Notes: generated by a model not told the origin, from the sequence alone. A stretch of DNA of 64,000 nucleotides from Adiantum capillus-veneris (GCA_014529385.2 CM043958.1:140842234-140906233), one strand, 5' to 3'. Positions 31,986 through 44,025 are shown, counted from the stretch's first letter. Made by a program: numbers and translations.

Positions 31986-32689
31986 TTGTGGAATCTCTAA
32001 AGGATGTAAAAGGCCACCTACCTTGAGGCGCTCTACCTTATTAAATTGTTGGCAGTTTAGTACGTACTCTTGAACATCATGATGTAAGCCCGGCCAATAA
32101 AATTCCGTCGAACTAAGGTATACGTCTTATGAATACCCGGATGACCAGCACTTGGACTATCCTCACACTCAAATAAGATTTGGCGCCTAATTTCTGAGTC
32201 CTTTGGCACACATACTCTACCTTTGTGGAGTAAGTAGCCATCATCAGTGGAAAAATTCTTCCATCGCTTAAGCTCTTCCTGAGTATGGGTGGAGCTCTAT
32301 GTGTTGGAGTTTCTATCTGTGCGTGCAGAGACATGTTGATCTGGTTGTTCAGAGACAGGTGAGTGTGAGGGATCCCTTTTTAAAACTGCACTCCACACTT
32401 TAGCATACGATTGATTGTGTACACACTTGCCATGTAATGACTCTAAAATAACACTCTTTAGTTCCATGAAAGCAAGTGAATTAATCTAAGGCATCCAACT
32501 TAGTGCATCCGCTACTACATTATATCGTCCCTTGCGATATTGTAGCTTACAATCATAATCTTGAAGGATTTCTGCCCATCTAGCTTTACAGCCCTTCAAG
32601 TCTGTTTGAGTAGTAAACCATTTGATACTCTCATGGTCAAAAACTACTTCAAACTCGGCACCATATAAATAGTGTTTGTAAAGCGTGAA

Positions 32690-33759
32690 TTATAGCATAG
32701 AGCTCTCTCTCAGATAAACGGAATAATTTTGTTGAGCTCTATCTAACTTTTTACTTTCAAAGGCTATAGGTCTTCCCTCCTGGAGAAGTGCCGCACCAAT
32801 GGCTTTATCACTAGCATCAGTCTCTACCACAAACGGCTTAATTGGGTCAACGATTGCTAGGATGGGAGCATTGGCTATAGCTACCTTGAGCTGTTCGAAA
32901 TTGCATTTTTGGGCTTCTTCCCAAGAGAAGGTATTACCTTTCGCTTTAAGTTGATCCGTCATAGGAACAGTGATTTTGGCATAGTCAAGGATATATGTCG
33001 ATAAAATCTAGCCATGCCTAAAAATATTTGAAGCTACTCAACCGTGTTGGGATGTGGCCATCGAAAAATGGCAGCGACCTTGTCAATGACAATCTTGATG
33101 CCAGAATAAGAGATCACATGGCCGAGGTAATGTATCTTTGTTTTAAAGAAATCACACTTGCTTTGCTTAGCATATAGCGAGTGAGATCGTAGCTGTTCAA
33201 ACACTAATAGTAGGTGTTCTTTGTGTTCATCTTCAGTCTTACTATAAATGAGAATGTCATCAAGGAAAACCACAAAAGAAATTTCCAAGATAGGGACGTA
33301 TGACACTATCCATGAGTGTCATAAATGTAGTTGGAGCATTGGTTAGACCAAAAGTCATAATCAAAAATTCAAAATGCCCGAACCGTGTTCTAAAGGCAGT
33401 TTTGGAGATATCTTGTAAAAGGATACGTACCTGGTGGTATCTTGAACGAAGATCTATCTTTGTATAGTATCTTGCCCCATGGAGTTGATCAAACAACTCA
33501 TCTACTCTTGGCAGAGGATACTTGTTCTTCATGGTTATGGCGTTTAATCCGGATAATCTACACACATGCGCATAGTACCATCTTTCTTTTTTACCAATAG
33601 AATTGGTGATGCCCAAGGCAAAGAGCTAGGTCTAATGAAACCACGGGCGAGGTAGTCAGCCAATTGACTCTCAACCTCCTTGGCTTCTTTATCACTCATA
33701 CAATAAGGTGGTTTACTCACCGGTTTAGTGTCTGGCAAGACATCTATGCCATGCTCCAC
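32690..33759 (-). pseudogene. Chromovirus reverse transcriptase and RNase H
   Basis: RT pieces: [55 protein letters not shown], then [18 protein letters not shown] with the catalytic FLDD. RNase H begins FSWEEAQKCNFEQLKVAI and PFVVETDASDKAIGAALLQE with its first Asp. Three frames are used. Confidence 0.85.
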
Positions 33760-34087
33760 ATCACGTGTAGGGGGTAAACCCGGTGGTAAATCACATCACT
33801 ATACTCCGTGAGTAAGTGAGTCAACTTTTGCCGTGCAAAAGGAGAAAGTAAACTAGAGTTCTGCTGGGATGGAGAATCTTGTAATTCCTGTAATGTTTGT
33901 TTTACAATAGTTGCACGTTGCTCTATAGAATTAAAATTGAGAGAACTTTGCTCGTTAGATTTGTTAACACTTTGTTTATTAGTAGAATTCATTGCACTTT
34001 GCATATCATTACTAGAATTCATCGCACTTTGCTCTTGAGAATTCACAAGACTTGGAGACAAGCAATAACACAAAAAGACTTCATCTA

Positions 34088-35149
34088 TTAAATTTTCTTT
34101 CTACAAAATAGAAAGCTCTCGATTGTACATATAAGAGGTGCAGATGGTATATTTTTCTCACCAAGCAAAAGCACGTGTTTACCATTGGCCATAAAGGATA
34201 AGGAGTTGTGTTCATAACTAGTGTGCAATGTGTTTCCTAAACCATGCAGCCACTCCCGTCCTAAAACTACATTAGCATAGTCCATGTTCATAACTTGGAA
34301 GTCAAGGGTCATCGTATGATCTTGAACAATAAGCTCAAACCCTTGAACTATCGTGTCCCATACTTCTTTATCATTCCCAAACATATGCTCCACCGCATAC
34401 TTGTGAGAGCAGGGAGTCTGTGTAAGCTTCAATTTCTTGACTAGCTTATAGTTCAAGAAGTTATGAGTTGCACCATGATCCACTAAAATACGAACACGTT
34501 GTCCGTTAATAGTGCCATGCATGCAAATCAAATCATGGGGGCCAAAGGTAGGCTGCCACATTGAAGCAGGCACACAACACTTGTGCTTTTCTTCCATATG
34601 AAGAACCTCTACAGCACAATATTTAGGAGATGAATCTAATGTGAGGCGTTGCACCAAGTGCATGGCATTTTCTTTGCCTTGCAGAAGAGGACAATCTTTC
34701 TTGTTATGTTGGTCCGAAAGACATCTAAAACACAAATTGTGTTTCTTTCCACGCTCAAAATCAGCAGTGCTGAGAGACCCACATGGAGTATCTTGTGATT
34801 GCTTAGGTTTCTTAGCCTCTTGTGGGTGTGGAGAGGTAGATTGTCTTTTATTCCTCTTGGAATGTGTGGGAGATCTACCTCGCCATTGCCTCTTAGCCAG
34901 ATTGCTCTTAACAAAAGTATTCTTAGAGTAGCGAACATTTCCTTTCCTCTCTTTGTCATCATCATATCTTTGGGCATGACTGATGGCTTCTTCCAACATT
35001 TTTGGATGTTGGGTCTTGACATGAAGACGATAGTCTTTGTCAAGACCCCTATTAAAACCCCGTATCTTTTGGAATTCATCTACACCTTCTAGTTTTAATA
35101 TGATTTCTTGATACTTCGAAAGGTACTGTGTGAGAGAGAGTCCAGACAT
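34088..35149 (-). pseudogene. Chromovirus gag C-terminus, zinc knuckle and protease (353 codons open)
   Basis: This is the longest open piece of the element. After a basic stretch it has the CCHC knuckle CFRCLSDQHNKKDC (RNA binding), then the protease site RILVDHGATHNFLNYKLV, with DHG where DSG or DTG is usual, and FQVMNMDYANVVLGREWL, the downstream ILG-like motif. Confidence 0.85.
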
Positions 35150-35801
35150 GCAGCATGCATCCCATGCTTACCAATTCTTATCTTCTTCATTGGAGTCCAA
35201 AAACTCTTTGGAGAAAGAAGCTTGAAACGCAACCCAAGACGAAGGGCGAGCATCTATTGGAAATGTCATCCACCACTTATAGGCCTTGCCTTTTTTAAGA
35301 GATAAACTTATTTCCACAGTCGTCTTCATATCCGGGGTGTGTCTCAATCTATGAATATCACTCCAATTGTGTAAGAACGTATTTACCACATCCTTGTTGC
35401 GATCACACTCTTCCCCGTGAAATTCAAGAACGGTGATATTCTTAAGTGATACATTGCTACCTTCTGCATCTTTTGCAGCATTTGTCTCTTGGATTCCTTG
35501 AGTCGTGTGAGCTTGGTTTCCTTGAACCGTGCCACCTGTGGCTCCTCAAGTCGTCTGTGAATTCATAAATTTCACAAGTAACCGTAAGATTGGTAACATT
35601 TGCATTAAGTGTAGAGAGGTTGCGTTCAAGTACGCTTTGGCAATTTTCCAAATTCTTGAAAGCAGTCGTATCTACAAGGCCATGATCTCCAAGATCATCA
35701 TCATCATGCATATTAGTGTCAACCGCACCCGTGGTGCCGTGATTTTGATCTACGTGCTCAAAATCAAATGCGTTAGTAGGTGAGATATCCTCACTCGCCA
35801 T
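35150..35801 (-). pseudogene. Chromovirus gag N-terminal part
   Basis: An ATG at 35801 opens MASEDISPTNAFDFEHVDQN with an acidic Asp-rich stretch. After frame changes the capsid-like piece reads VNTFLHNWSDIHRLRHTPD, WMTFPIDARPSSWVAFQASF and FLDSNEEDKNW. Confidence 0.7.
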
Positions 35802-36185
35802 GGTAAACACACACTAATGCAAAGAGAGAAAAAAAAATGACAACTTGTACCTTGTGATATTGAAGTCTTTGTGTTTTGTATGCTCCGTGATTTGCGTTGC
35901 ATGTGAACCTCACTTTGCGAGAATTTGAGCGCTTCACTTGTCGTTCGTTGTAAGAACACCTTTGTTGATTCTTCACAAAAACCCATCGTTTTTGTGAAGG
36001 CTTTTGTCCACTTTGAAGCTACCTCTTTGAAGAAAAAAGTTTTTTTGGAGGAAAACTTGCCTTCCTCCAAGAAGTAAAAAGGAAGGGTGAAGCTACTTCC
36101 TTGAAGCTTGAAGCTTGAAGCTTTCTCTTTCCTTTTAGTTTTCTTTTCAACACAAGTAGGCTATCTTTCCTTGTTCTACACAACA

Positions 36186-36250
36186 AGGGTCAATAGCTTG
36201 ATGGTAAAGTGTTGGCCTCTTACCCTCATGGGGTGGGTTTAACCCTCCTT
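36186..36250 (+). other. tRNA-like stretch in the chromovirus leader
   Basis: Box A-like TAGCTTGATGG (36194-36204) is followed by box B-like GGGTTTAACCCT (36235-36246), on the strand opposite the element. It may be a SINE head fragment; it does not fold as a full tRNA by eye. Confidence 0.35.
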
Positions 36251-36522
36251 CATGCAAGGATTAAGTGGGCCTTCCTACGCGCGCAACCAACGGCGCCAAC
36301 GGAAGCCTTCGGAGCCTCGGTGCCGATCAAGTTGCCTTATTCATGCGCTATGGAGGATGTATATGGGGCAGCCGTTGTCACTGTCTGTCCACGCGCTGCT
36401 CACGGGAGAACGTGCCTGCCTTATTTTGTTTCACAATGGAGATGTCGTTGCTTGCGAAACGTGGGAGAGAAGTAGAGCATCTCACGCTCATGCAACCAGC
36501 TCTTCGCCTCCTCCCAAAAATA

Positions 36523-36534
36523 GCTCGGATACCA
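36523..36534 (-). other. Primer-binding site
   Basis: TGGTATCCGAGC on the minus strand, one base inside the 5' LTR. It matches 11 of 12 bases of the initiator-tRNA-Met PBS found in many plant LTR elements. Confidence 0.85.
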
Positions 36535-36535
36535 G

Positions 36536-36659
36536 TGAAAGGGCGGTGGTAATGCGTGTGCTAGTCTCCATCCAACCGTGCAATCTGATAGCCTCCCCCC
36601 TAGCATACACACTGTCCGGTCGTGTCAGTGGCCTTGCGCATAGAACCCATGTCCTTACA
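36536..36659 (-). repeat. 5' LTR of chromovirus
   Basis: 124 bp; on the + strand it starts TGAAAGGGCGGTGGTAATGC and ends CCCATGTCCTTACA. Confidence 0.9.
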
Positions 36660-36942
36660 CATGGTTAGCATCTAAAACAACTTTTGGAAGGCTATCTTTT
36701 CTTCACATCCACAAGGAGATTATGTTCTAATGAACCTATCAACATTTTATTTAAAGCCACGTTGGAACTTATAGGTTGAGAACAATCCATTAATCAACCT
36801 TTCTTTGAATTTTTTGAATGGAAATCTTATTTGTGCCATGCAATACAAGGCACTGAAAATGTGTGCATTTTTAGGAAACTTGTGAAAGAAGTTTAAATGT
36901 CCAAGTTGGGTACATTGAATGGTGTGCCAATTAGTTCTTGTT

Positions 36943-38180
36943 CTAGTGACATGGTGGAGTGGAAAATTGCAAAAAAATGAGGGATATATGTAGTAAATTA
37001 GCTAGGTAGTTCACTTTACCATCTATCATATACAATGGCACATTTCCTGTATGCGTAATAGGATGTGTAGTATCTTCCTCAGTTTCTACATAGCCAGGAC
37101 TTTGTAAAGTGTGCATTTCCTTAAACCATTCACCATGGTTGTTCATGTGATTTGATGCACCACAATCCACATACCAGACATTATCACTCAATTTTTCCAC
37201 ATTTGCAAACATAGTACTCAGCATATGTTGCACCACAAATATTCTCTTGGACTCATATGCACTCCTACTAGTAGTTGCATAATTGTTTTGTTGCCTCCTA
37301 TCTAGACAATCATGTTCAAAGTGATCATGTCTTCCACAACCCCAACATACTACATTTTCGTGTTGACCTGCATTATTACATTGCACATTTCCACAACCTC
37401 TTGGACTCCCCCTGCCTCAAAAGTTTCCTCAACCACCACCTATGTTCTGACCATGATTGTTATTCTGCTATTGTGCTTGGTGGTTGCCTCTTCCTTGGCC
37501 TCGTCCATGACCTATACCACGTCCTCTTCCTTTGTTGTTGGAAAGAATCTGTTCAAAATTGTTTCCACCTGCCTAGAGGAATCTTGCTCAAGTTCCTTCG
37601 TTTCCACAATCAATAAGGACACTAAATCTGTAAACGAGGGAATGTTCTCTCGAAGATGGATGCCAATTTTAAACTGTTTGTACTCAAGACCAAACCTTGC
37701 AGACAGACTCCTACTTTATCATCATCATTGACTGTAACATGAATCAATAAAAGTAACTCACATATGTTCTTTATCTTCAGCAAATAGTCATTGATGGACA
37801 GGATTTTCTTCTGAATAGTATTCATCTCAGTCTTCAATTGCAGCTTCCTTGCCTTTGTGTTGGTCACATCCATGACAGCAACGTGTTCCAAGCCTCCTTA
37901 GGATATTGAGAATCATGTATATGCCCAATCATAGTGTCATGTACACTGACAGAAAGCCAATACATGACCTTTTGAGCTCCCTGGTTCCAATCTTTAAATT
38001 TCTTAATTCTCACATCACCTGCACCTTCCTCTGGTAGTAGTGGTTCTAACTCATGCTCTCCATAAATGTGGTCCCAATAACCTTTTCCATAAGGAAATTG
38101 GTCATTTTGAACTTCTAAGCATGGAAATTGTTCTTGTCCAGCTTCTCGCTAACAACTTGCACATCATTGTTGGACGACAT
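36943..38180 (-). pseudogene. Ty1/copia gag-protease fragment
   Basis: An ATG at 38180 opens MSSNNDVQVVSEKLDKNNFH and AWKFKMTNFLMEKGYWDHIY, the usual copia gag start. The gag body follows (LQLKTEMNTIQKKILSINDY). The CCHC knuckle CWGCGRHDHFEHDC and the protease DNVWYVDCGASNHM are at 37386-36943. No integrase or RT follows, so the copy is truncated after protease. Two frame breaks separate the pieces. Confidence 0.8.
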
Positions 38181-38259
38181 GTTTCCAACCCTTCACTCAG
38201 TCTTTAGCCAGCTTGCTAAAAACGGTTGACTACCACCTGTAACCACAATCTACGCACAA

Positions 38260-39303
38260 TTCTTTCAATTACACATAGCGCATAATTGCTCAATTATCGT
38301 GAGGTAAAGGTCGTTGTTGCCCCAATACTGGTTGCATTTTTTCCCTACTTGTATCACGTTGTTTCGTCCAATGTGGTACCCTGAAGGTGGTGGCAATTGT
38401 TGCATTGCCGGTGGTCCATACTGCCTTTCCCTCACGTGGTTGCGGTTGTAGAAACACTCACTAGTGTCATGGTTTGTGTACTTTTGCTCTATGGCACACC
38501 ACTTCAACACCCTTGGAGCATTGGCTACTTGTGGTTGTTGCAGCCTCATGTTAGGATTTTGTCGATAGGTCTGGTTCATTCTGCGGGCCACTTCCTTAAC
38601 CAACTGGTCCATGTTTTGTTTGATTGAAGCAGTAGACACAAAAATAAAAACATGTGCGTTTGGATCTCCTAATCCACTATACTTCTTTGGTATGCATTTA
38701 GCCACTTGAGAAGGTCGCATTTTTTGACTTTTTTCAACCAACCTCATCTTTCTAGGTTCTCCACCCATAGCATCTCTCACTTTGTAACCACTGACAGGTG
38801 TTCTAGGAGGGACTCCTCTAGATACCTTTCCTTCACGTCTTATGTCTAGACTTCAATCCTAAAATTTGGCATTCTTGTATTGAAAACTGTGTATGGGATT
38901 GTGCTTCCTCTATGTGTTGACATAGGAACATGGGAGTCCACGGATCCCATTGGTCTTAGTACAGACAGACACGGTCGACTAAATGAGTCTTCCACATGAG
39001 ATTTCAGAGAACTCGCTCTCATAGTTTCCGGTTTTGTGGTTTCTAAGACTATAGATCTGAGTGCGCGAGGGGTGACATAGTACTGATGGAGTGGGCCCCA
39101 AAGTAAGTATATCCCTCAAGCTCATTATGGCTCACTGCCAAATATTTCTGACCATACTTTTCTAACATGATTACATGCGTATCTCTCTCAACTTCAAATG
39201 TAAATACATACAAGTATTTCTGTTCAGTCAATTCCCTCACATTGGGCCCCTCGCACCTATAGTAGAGGCATATAGGTGTATGATCTCTCCGAGGAGGTAT
39301 CAA
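38260..39303 (-). pseudogene. Ty3/gypsy gag fragment, related to the one at 59.1-60.7 kb
   Basis: LYVFTFEVERDTHVIMLEKY and SHNELEGYTYFG match LYVFIYREGRDTHVIMLDKY and DHNELERYTYFG at about 59320-59430. Further on, MRPSQVAKCIPKKYSGLGDP, VARRMNQTYRQNPN and the knuckle-like CAIEQKYTNHDTSECF also match that element. A central gag part present there is deleted here. Confidence 0.75.
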
Positions 39304-39519
39304 AAAGACTCTCCTCCAAGATGGGCTCTAAGGTTGGTATGGTCCCTTGGTTGACACTACCTTTGGTTGATGGTTTGATTCCCTTCAAGTCTTCTAAAAG
39401 CCACTTTATCAGCTTATTTTGCAATAGCTTGCACTTGATAGACTTCTCCTTGTTTGGGCCTCTTTGGAATGTTTTTGCTACCCTTGTTTTTGGATAAAAT
39501 GTCTATTAGGTTACAGGCT

Positions 39520-40200
39520 TAAAAACTAGCCGGGGGTCATGGATCACGATCCATGTTCCTCGAATTCTAGATCCCAAACTTGGTCAGTTTGTTACTCGAA
39601 GTCTATGGGGTCAACCTATCCACTTATTTTTGGATTTGAGGCTCTTTCACATTGACAAAAGCGAAAGTTTGTGGTTGCTTGCGGTTTTTGGCTACAACTG
39701 GTATTTTGGTGTTTTGGTCAACTTTTTGTTTTTTTTAAATATGACGGTCTTCACAAAAGTTTTCCGCAATGGTATCATCTTTTCACTGTTCAAATCTTTG
39801 GCTCAGATGCTTCAGGGAGTCATGGATCGTGATCCATGTTCGACAGCATCTTGTCATGGAATTTGGTAAGTTGTATGCCAAGGCCCTATAGAGGTCAGAT
39901 ATTCACTTATTTTTTAGTTTGGAAACCAAAAAGTCCCAAAGCCCCAATTTTTGTCTATTTCCAAGGTTTTCTGTGTCTTTGGCCAATTCTCATGATTTGG
40001 TTGAGTCTTTGTGTAAATTTTTCCACCAAAGTGTGTATCTAGAGATTTAAAAACCAGCAAATTTCTTTGGTATCAATTTTCGCTCATGGGTCATGGATTT
40101 CGATCCATGTTCCTACACAAACAACATGAAAATTTCCAAATTCACTCTCTATGCTTTCGCTATGCCCATTTTACATTTATTTTTTAATTTACATCAGCTT
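39520..40200. repeat. Three degenerate units of about 280 bp, each with an 18-bp palindrome
   Basis: CATGGATCACGATCCATG (39538-39555), CATGGATCGTGATCCATG (39821-39838) and CATGGATTTCGATCCATG (40092-40109) are spaced 283 and 271 bp. Shared wording follows each (GTTC, later a CACTTATTTTT or ACATTTATTTTT block), so the whole unit was tandemly duplicated. Confidence 0.75.
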
Positions 40201-41517
40201 TGAAGTTCTAACCCATCAAATTTTCAATTTTTTAGAGTTTATAATCCTTTTGCCCTAAATATGGTTTTTACCCTATTTTTTTGTCCAAATTTGATGGAGG
40301 TAGTTTCTACTTACCCTACTCCTAAGTACTAAATTGAATATCAAGCAAAAACAGACAAAATAGTACAAATTTGAGTTGAAACGAAAAATGGTATAGCACT
40401 TTGAAAGTAATGAGAAAATCAAAGAATGAAATGCTTTCGGATATCCCACTCACAACCCTCTTTACCTCTTGAGAATAGATCTAGCAAGCCCTCAACTTCT
40501 AGACCCTACCAAGCACTAAACTCCGTGTCTAGCTGCCTGACTGCTAAAGTGTAATGAAGTGTAAATCAAAATCCCCGTCGCGGCGGACATTTGTAGCATA
40601 GCTATCTGGCACTAACATAATTTCAATACTCAGGGAAGCGACTCGGAGGGGGCACAAAGACTCATCAAGGGTGTCAACCTCAAGAAGTGAACCTACAAAA
40701 TAACACTATCTCTAGCACATGTAAATATATCTCTCTCAAATCTAGCAATCTGCTCATGTCTTAACTCGTCCATCGACCAGTTTTGGCACTCAAATGGAAT
40801 CCAAATGCTACAAACCTTTAGGATTATGTCCAAGACACTTGGGGACACTAACCTACCGAGTTTGGTCACATTGCAAGTAGGTACCAAAATCACGGTCCAT
40901 CACGATCAAGGTCTTGGAAACTGCAACAGAACATACCAGAAAGGTCTCCCTACGGTCTAGGAACACTATGGTCAAAATGTCAAAAAATAGTCATCACGTA
41001 CTCAAATCGGCAGATTTAGCCCACGTAGTCACAAATCACAACAAAATCGGTAATGAATGTACTTAAATGAAAGAGCATCAAACAAGGAACACAATGCAAG
41101 TTTCAAAACTGAAATATCATTACCAGAGCTCAAGATGTGACGATTACAAGTTGCAAGAGAGTAGTCACTCTTAGTCGTACGCTCAATACTTCAAACTTGA
41201 TAATGATAAGGTGTCATTTTCCAAAACAGGCTTTATACCTAGGGCTCTCTTGGCCAATGGCCGACTTTACAAGAGTCAAACTTCTTGTAGACTTTACACT
41301 TAGCTTCTTAGAGCTTGCCCGTCTATAATCAGATACAATAATTACAAGGCTTTTTAAAAACATTAATGAAGATATATCAAAATTTTGGGCTCATGGAAGA
41401 AGGGTCCGACTCGAAAGGCGCCTGTCTGGCTTGACCGCCAAGTGCCTCCCTTTCGTAACTTTTTTCCACTTTTTCACAGTGTTACTTTTGGGACCCTTTT
41501 AGAAATGGGGTTTAGAC
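40201..41517. other. Gap, nothing recognised
   Basis: AT-rich; no domain found. Confidence 0.6.
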
Positions 41518-41757
41518 TTGATTTGTCTAATCAAGCATGCGATATCCAAAACCAAGAATAAGTATATTTTGATGGCCATCGATTATTGCACAAAGTGGGT
41601 AGAAGCACGAGACTTACCCACGAATACAATGGAGGTCATGTCAGGTTGTTTGTACAAGGATGTGATCATGAGATATGGATGTCTGATTGAATTAGTAAGT
41701 GACCAGGGCACTCATTTTTTGAATAGGATCATTCAAGCAATGGCAGAATTTATTTGA
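41518..41757 (+). pseudogene. Ty3/gypsy integrase core fragment
   Basis: KYILMAIDYCTKWVEARDLP and GCLIELVSDQGTHFLNRII are the core with its two Asp residues (AIDYCTKW, SDQGTHF). It is an isolated piece of 79 codons; I see no other part of this element nearby on the same strand. Confidence 0.8.
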
Positions 41758-42310
41758 TGTTGCACAAGAAATATTCTATGTACTATCGACTATTATATAT
41801 GCAATAGTGATGTGTGTGAACACGGTTAGGACCGTCCGTGCACTTCTCCCTCACTAGCAGGTTTTTTCTCTTGTACATTGTATATACGTCCATTAATCTA
41901 GGGCTAACTAAGATTCTTCATTTTCTCCAAGATGTGTGTGCATACCTACAATCCCAATTCCAACAATATGTACTTTGAGCAAGTTGTGTCCTCTCGGGAA
42001 TAATCATTAGTGTCGCTAGTATCCCTCTATTCACTTTCTCTGAATTGGGTAAGCTTTGGTGAGCATCAGTAGGTTGAGTAATACTACGGGCTGGCTTGTA
42101 GAGCTCGGTGTGCACAGAAGTTTGATACAGACTCATTTTGGCCTTTGTTTCCACTACAAGTAGTCATGTGCAAAAAATTTATCCTTTTCAATAGAGTATT
42201 TGTGAGTACAATCCCCTTATATTCCTCTTTGGGTTGTGCTACATGCCATGTATTGGCCCTACTTCAATTGTCCTCTTTCAAAGCAATTTTTGCATCAAAT
42301 ACAGTCACTC
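41758..42310. other. Gap, nothing recognised
   Basis: Sequence before the older copia gag; no feature supported. Confidence 0.55.
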
Positions 42311-42315
42311 ACCGT

Positions 42316-42497
42316 GGCTAACAACAACACAGATGTTTTCAAGATGTTAGCTGCTGAGAAAAATTGGGGGATGGGGATAACTATCCAATGTGAGCTTACA
42401 TTATGACGCATGTTCTTGTGTCAAAGGGCATCTAGAATGTTGTGCAGGGTATTGATGCATGTCCTCTTTCTATGGATACTAGCTCGAATGAGGAAGT
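42316..42497 (+). pseudogene. Older copia gag, left half (before the nested element)
   Basis: The pieces read MANNNTDVFKMLAAEKNWG (first codon GTG, not ATG), then, one frame over, GDNYPM-stop-AYIMTHVLVSKGI and NVVQGIDACPLSMDTSSNEE, ending at the GAAGT target site. Two Trp positions appear as stops. This is copia gag N-terminal wording; it continues at 48032. Confidence 0.7.
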
Positions 42498-43144
42498 TGT
42501 TAAGTATGGAGCCTGATTTACCCTTGTAATTTTCTGTGGTAAAAGCGCACATTTGTAAGGCCCCCATTATGAGGAGAAGCCATCGTGCGTGAAGTAAAAT
42601 CACTCACCGGAAACCAAAATTTTCACGGACAAGAATCGGGGGCAACTTTAGAGGCCCCGCCTCCGATACTTTTTTTTTCGCCGGAATATTATGGTCGGAC
42701 GGCGGCCAGAAAGTGGTCGGAAAACAATCGGTCGGTTGGCCGGTGGCCGGTAGTCAATGGCCAGGGGCCGGTGGTTGGAAGTCAATGGCCGGTGGCCGGT
42801 GGCCGAATTCAAAAGCGGACTTGTCTTCTCAAGGGCGGCCACACATGGGTGGATTGGAGGGTCCGATTTGGACTTATTCGCACAAGGGCGGCTACACATG
42901 GCTGTCTCTCATAAGAGAGGGCATCCCTTTTGGCCTATAAAAGAGGAGGCCATTTCTACACACATTTCATAGTGTGAAGTTGATGCAACAAGGTGAGTGT
43001 GAGGTGGTGAGAGTGAAGCAAGGCGGGAGCTCCATTAAGGGTATAATCCCTTTGTAAACTACTTCTTGTTTTGAAGTACTAAAGCCATTGAGTGGCTGCT
43101 TTCCCGTGGACGTAGCCCACATTGGGTGAACCACGTATATCGTG

Positions 43145-43179
<35 letters not shown>

Positions 43180-43264
43180 CTATAATCTTTTGTGTGTGAA
43201 ATATGTCTCTCTCCATTAAGTAATCTACTCAATTATCTATATAGCTACGTCTTATTTCCTAACA
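42498..43264 (+). repeat. 5' LTR of copia element
   Basis: 767 bp, TGTTAAGTATGGAG...TTTCCTAACA. It has a GGCCGGTGGCCGG minisatellite-like stretch near 42735-42800, a TATAAAAG box near 42936-42943 and a CT run at about 43148-43175. Confidence 0.92.
42936..42943 (+). promoter_or_regulatory. Putative LTR TATA box
   Basis: TATAAAAG, with the same sequence at the same place in the 3' LTR (near 47712). Confidence 0.6.
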
Positions 43265-43266
43265 AC

Positions 43267-43278
43267 TGGTATCAGAGC
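43267..43278 (+). other. Primer-binding site
   Basis: TGGTATCAGAGC, two bases after the 5' LTR; it is the standard initiator-tRNA-Met site of plant copia elements. Confidence 0.9.
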
Positions 43279-43337
43279 AAGGTTTGCTCGTAGCTAAATT
43301 ATCTCAAGAAAAGGATTCCTTGAATTGAGTGGGAGTT

Positions 43338-44025
43338 ATGGCGGAGGAAGGGAAGCTCAAGATTGAGAAGTTCAATGGCAAAAACTACCAACATTGGAAG
43401 ATGCAGATTGAAGACTATCTCTACCGTGAAGGACCTCTATTTGCCACTAGGCGGTCTTGCGAAGAAGCCCGCAACAATGGCAGATAAAGCATGGATTGTC
43501 CTTGATCAAAAGGCACTGGGAACAATCCGGTTAAGCTTGGCATCAACGGTGGCCTTCAATGTTTCGGAGATGAAGACCACGGAGGACTTGATGAAGTCAC
43601 TTGACGACTTCTATGAGAAACCATCGGCATCCAATAAGGTATTTCTTATGAAGCGCTTGTTCAATCTAAAGATGGCAGAGAATGGTTCAGTTGCAGAACA
43701 CCTGAATGACTTTAACACAAACATAAGTCAACTTCGATCAGTGAAAATCAATTTCGATGACGAAGTGCGAGCTCTCCTTATACTATCATCTCTACCGGAT
43801 AGTTGGGATAGCCTTGTGATGGCTGTAAGTAATTCTATCTCTGGCACAAATACTCTTAAGTTTGATGATGTTGTAGGTGTTCTCCTAAGCGAGGAAATGC
43901 GAAGGAGAAGCACAGGAGAATCATCAAGTGCTGCACTATCAGTGGAAACAAGAGGAAGGCCTAAGGAGAGGTTCAAAAACCAAAAGGGTTGTGATCGCTC
44001 AAGGCGGAGCAAGTCACGCACATAG
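43338..44025 (+). pseudogene. Copia gag
   Basis: The ATG at 43338 opens MAEEGKLKIEKFNGKNYQHW, then KMQIEDYLYR. Near 43430 the family sequence continues one frame over (KDLYLPLGGLAKKP, ALGTIRLSLASTVAFNVSE, LDDFYEKPSASNKVFLMKRL, EHLNDFNTNISQLRS), so a single-base indel splits gag. The piece ends at TAG 44023-44025, just before the zinc knuckle. Confidence 0.85.

Larger units (their letters stand above)
30774..36659 (-). mobile_element. Complete Ty3/gypsy chromovirus, decayed, 5.9 kb
   Basis: LTRs of 123 and 124 bp (30774-30896 and 36536-36659) both run TG...CA and are flanked by the 5-bp duplication CATGG (30769-30773 and 36660-36664). A PBS lies beside the right LTR and a PPT beside the left, fixing minus orientation. 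Gag, zinc knuckle, protease, RT, RNase H, integrase and a C-terminal chromodomain follow in Ty3 order. The reading frame shifts repeatedly, so the element is inactive. About 15 of 124 LTR sites differ by eye, pointing to an old insertion. Such short LTRs are unusual for an element of this size. Confidence 0.92.

Noticed and set aside
36209-36668. Open frames in the chromovirus leader and 5' LTR
   Set aside because: They cover the PBS and LTR, show no gag or host domain, and run antisense to the element.
42585-42972. Open frames rich in Gly, Trp and Pro inside the copia LTRs, repeated at 47371-47750
   Set aside because: They come from the GGCCGGTGG repeats of the LTR, present identically in both LTRs.
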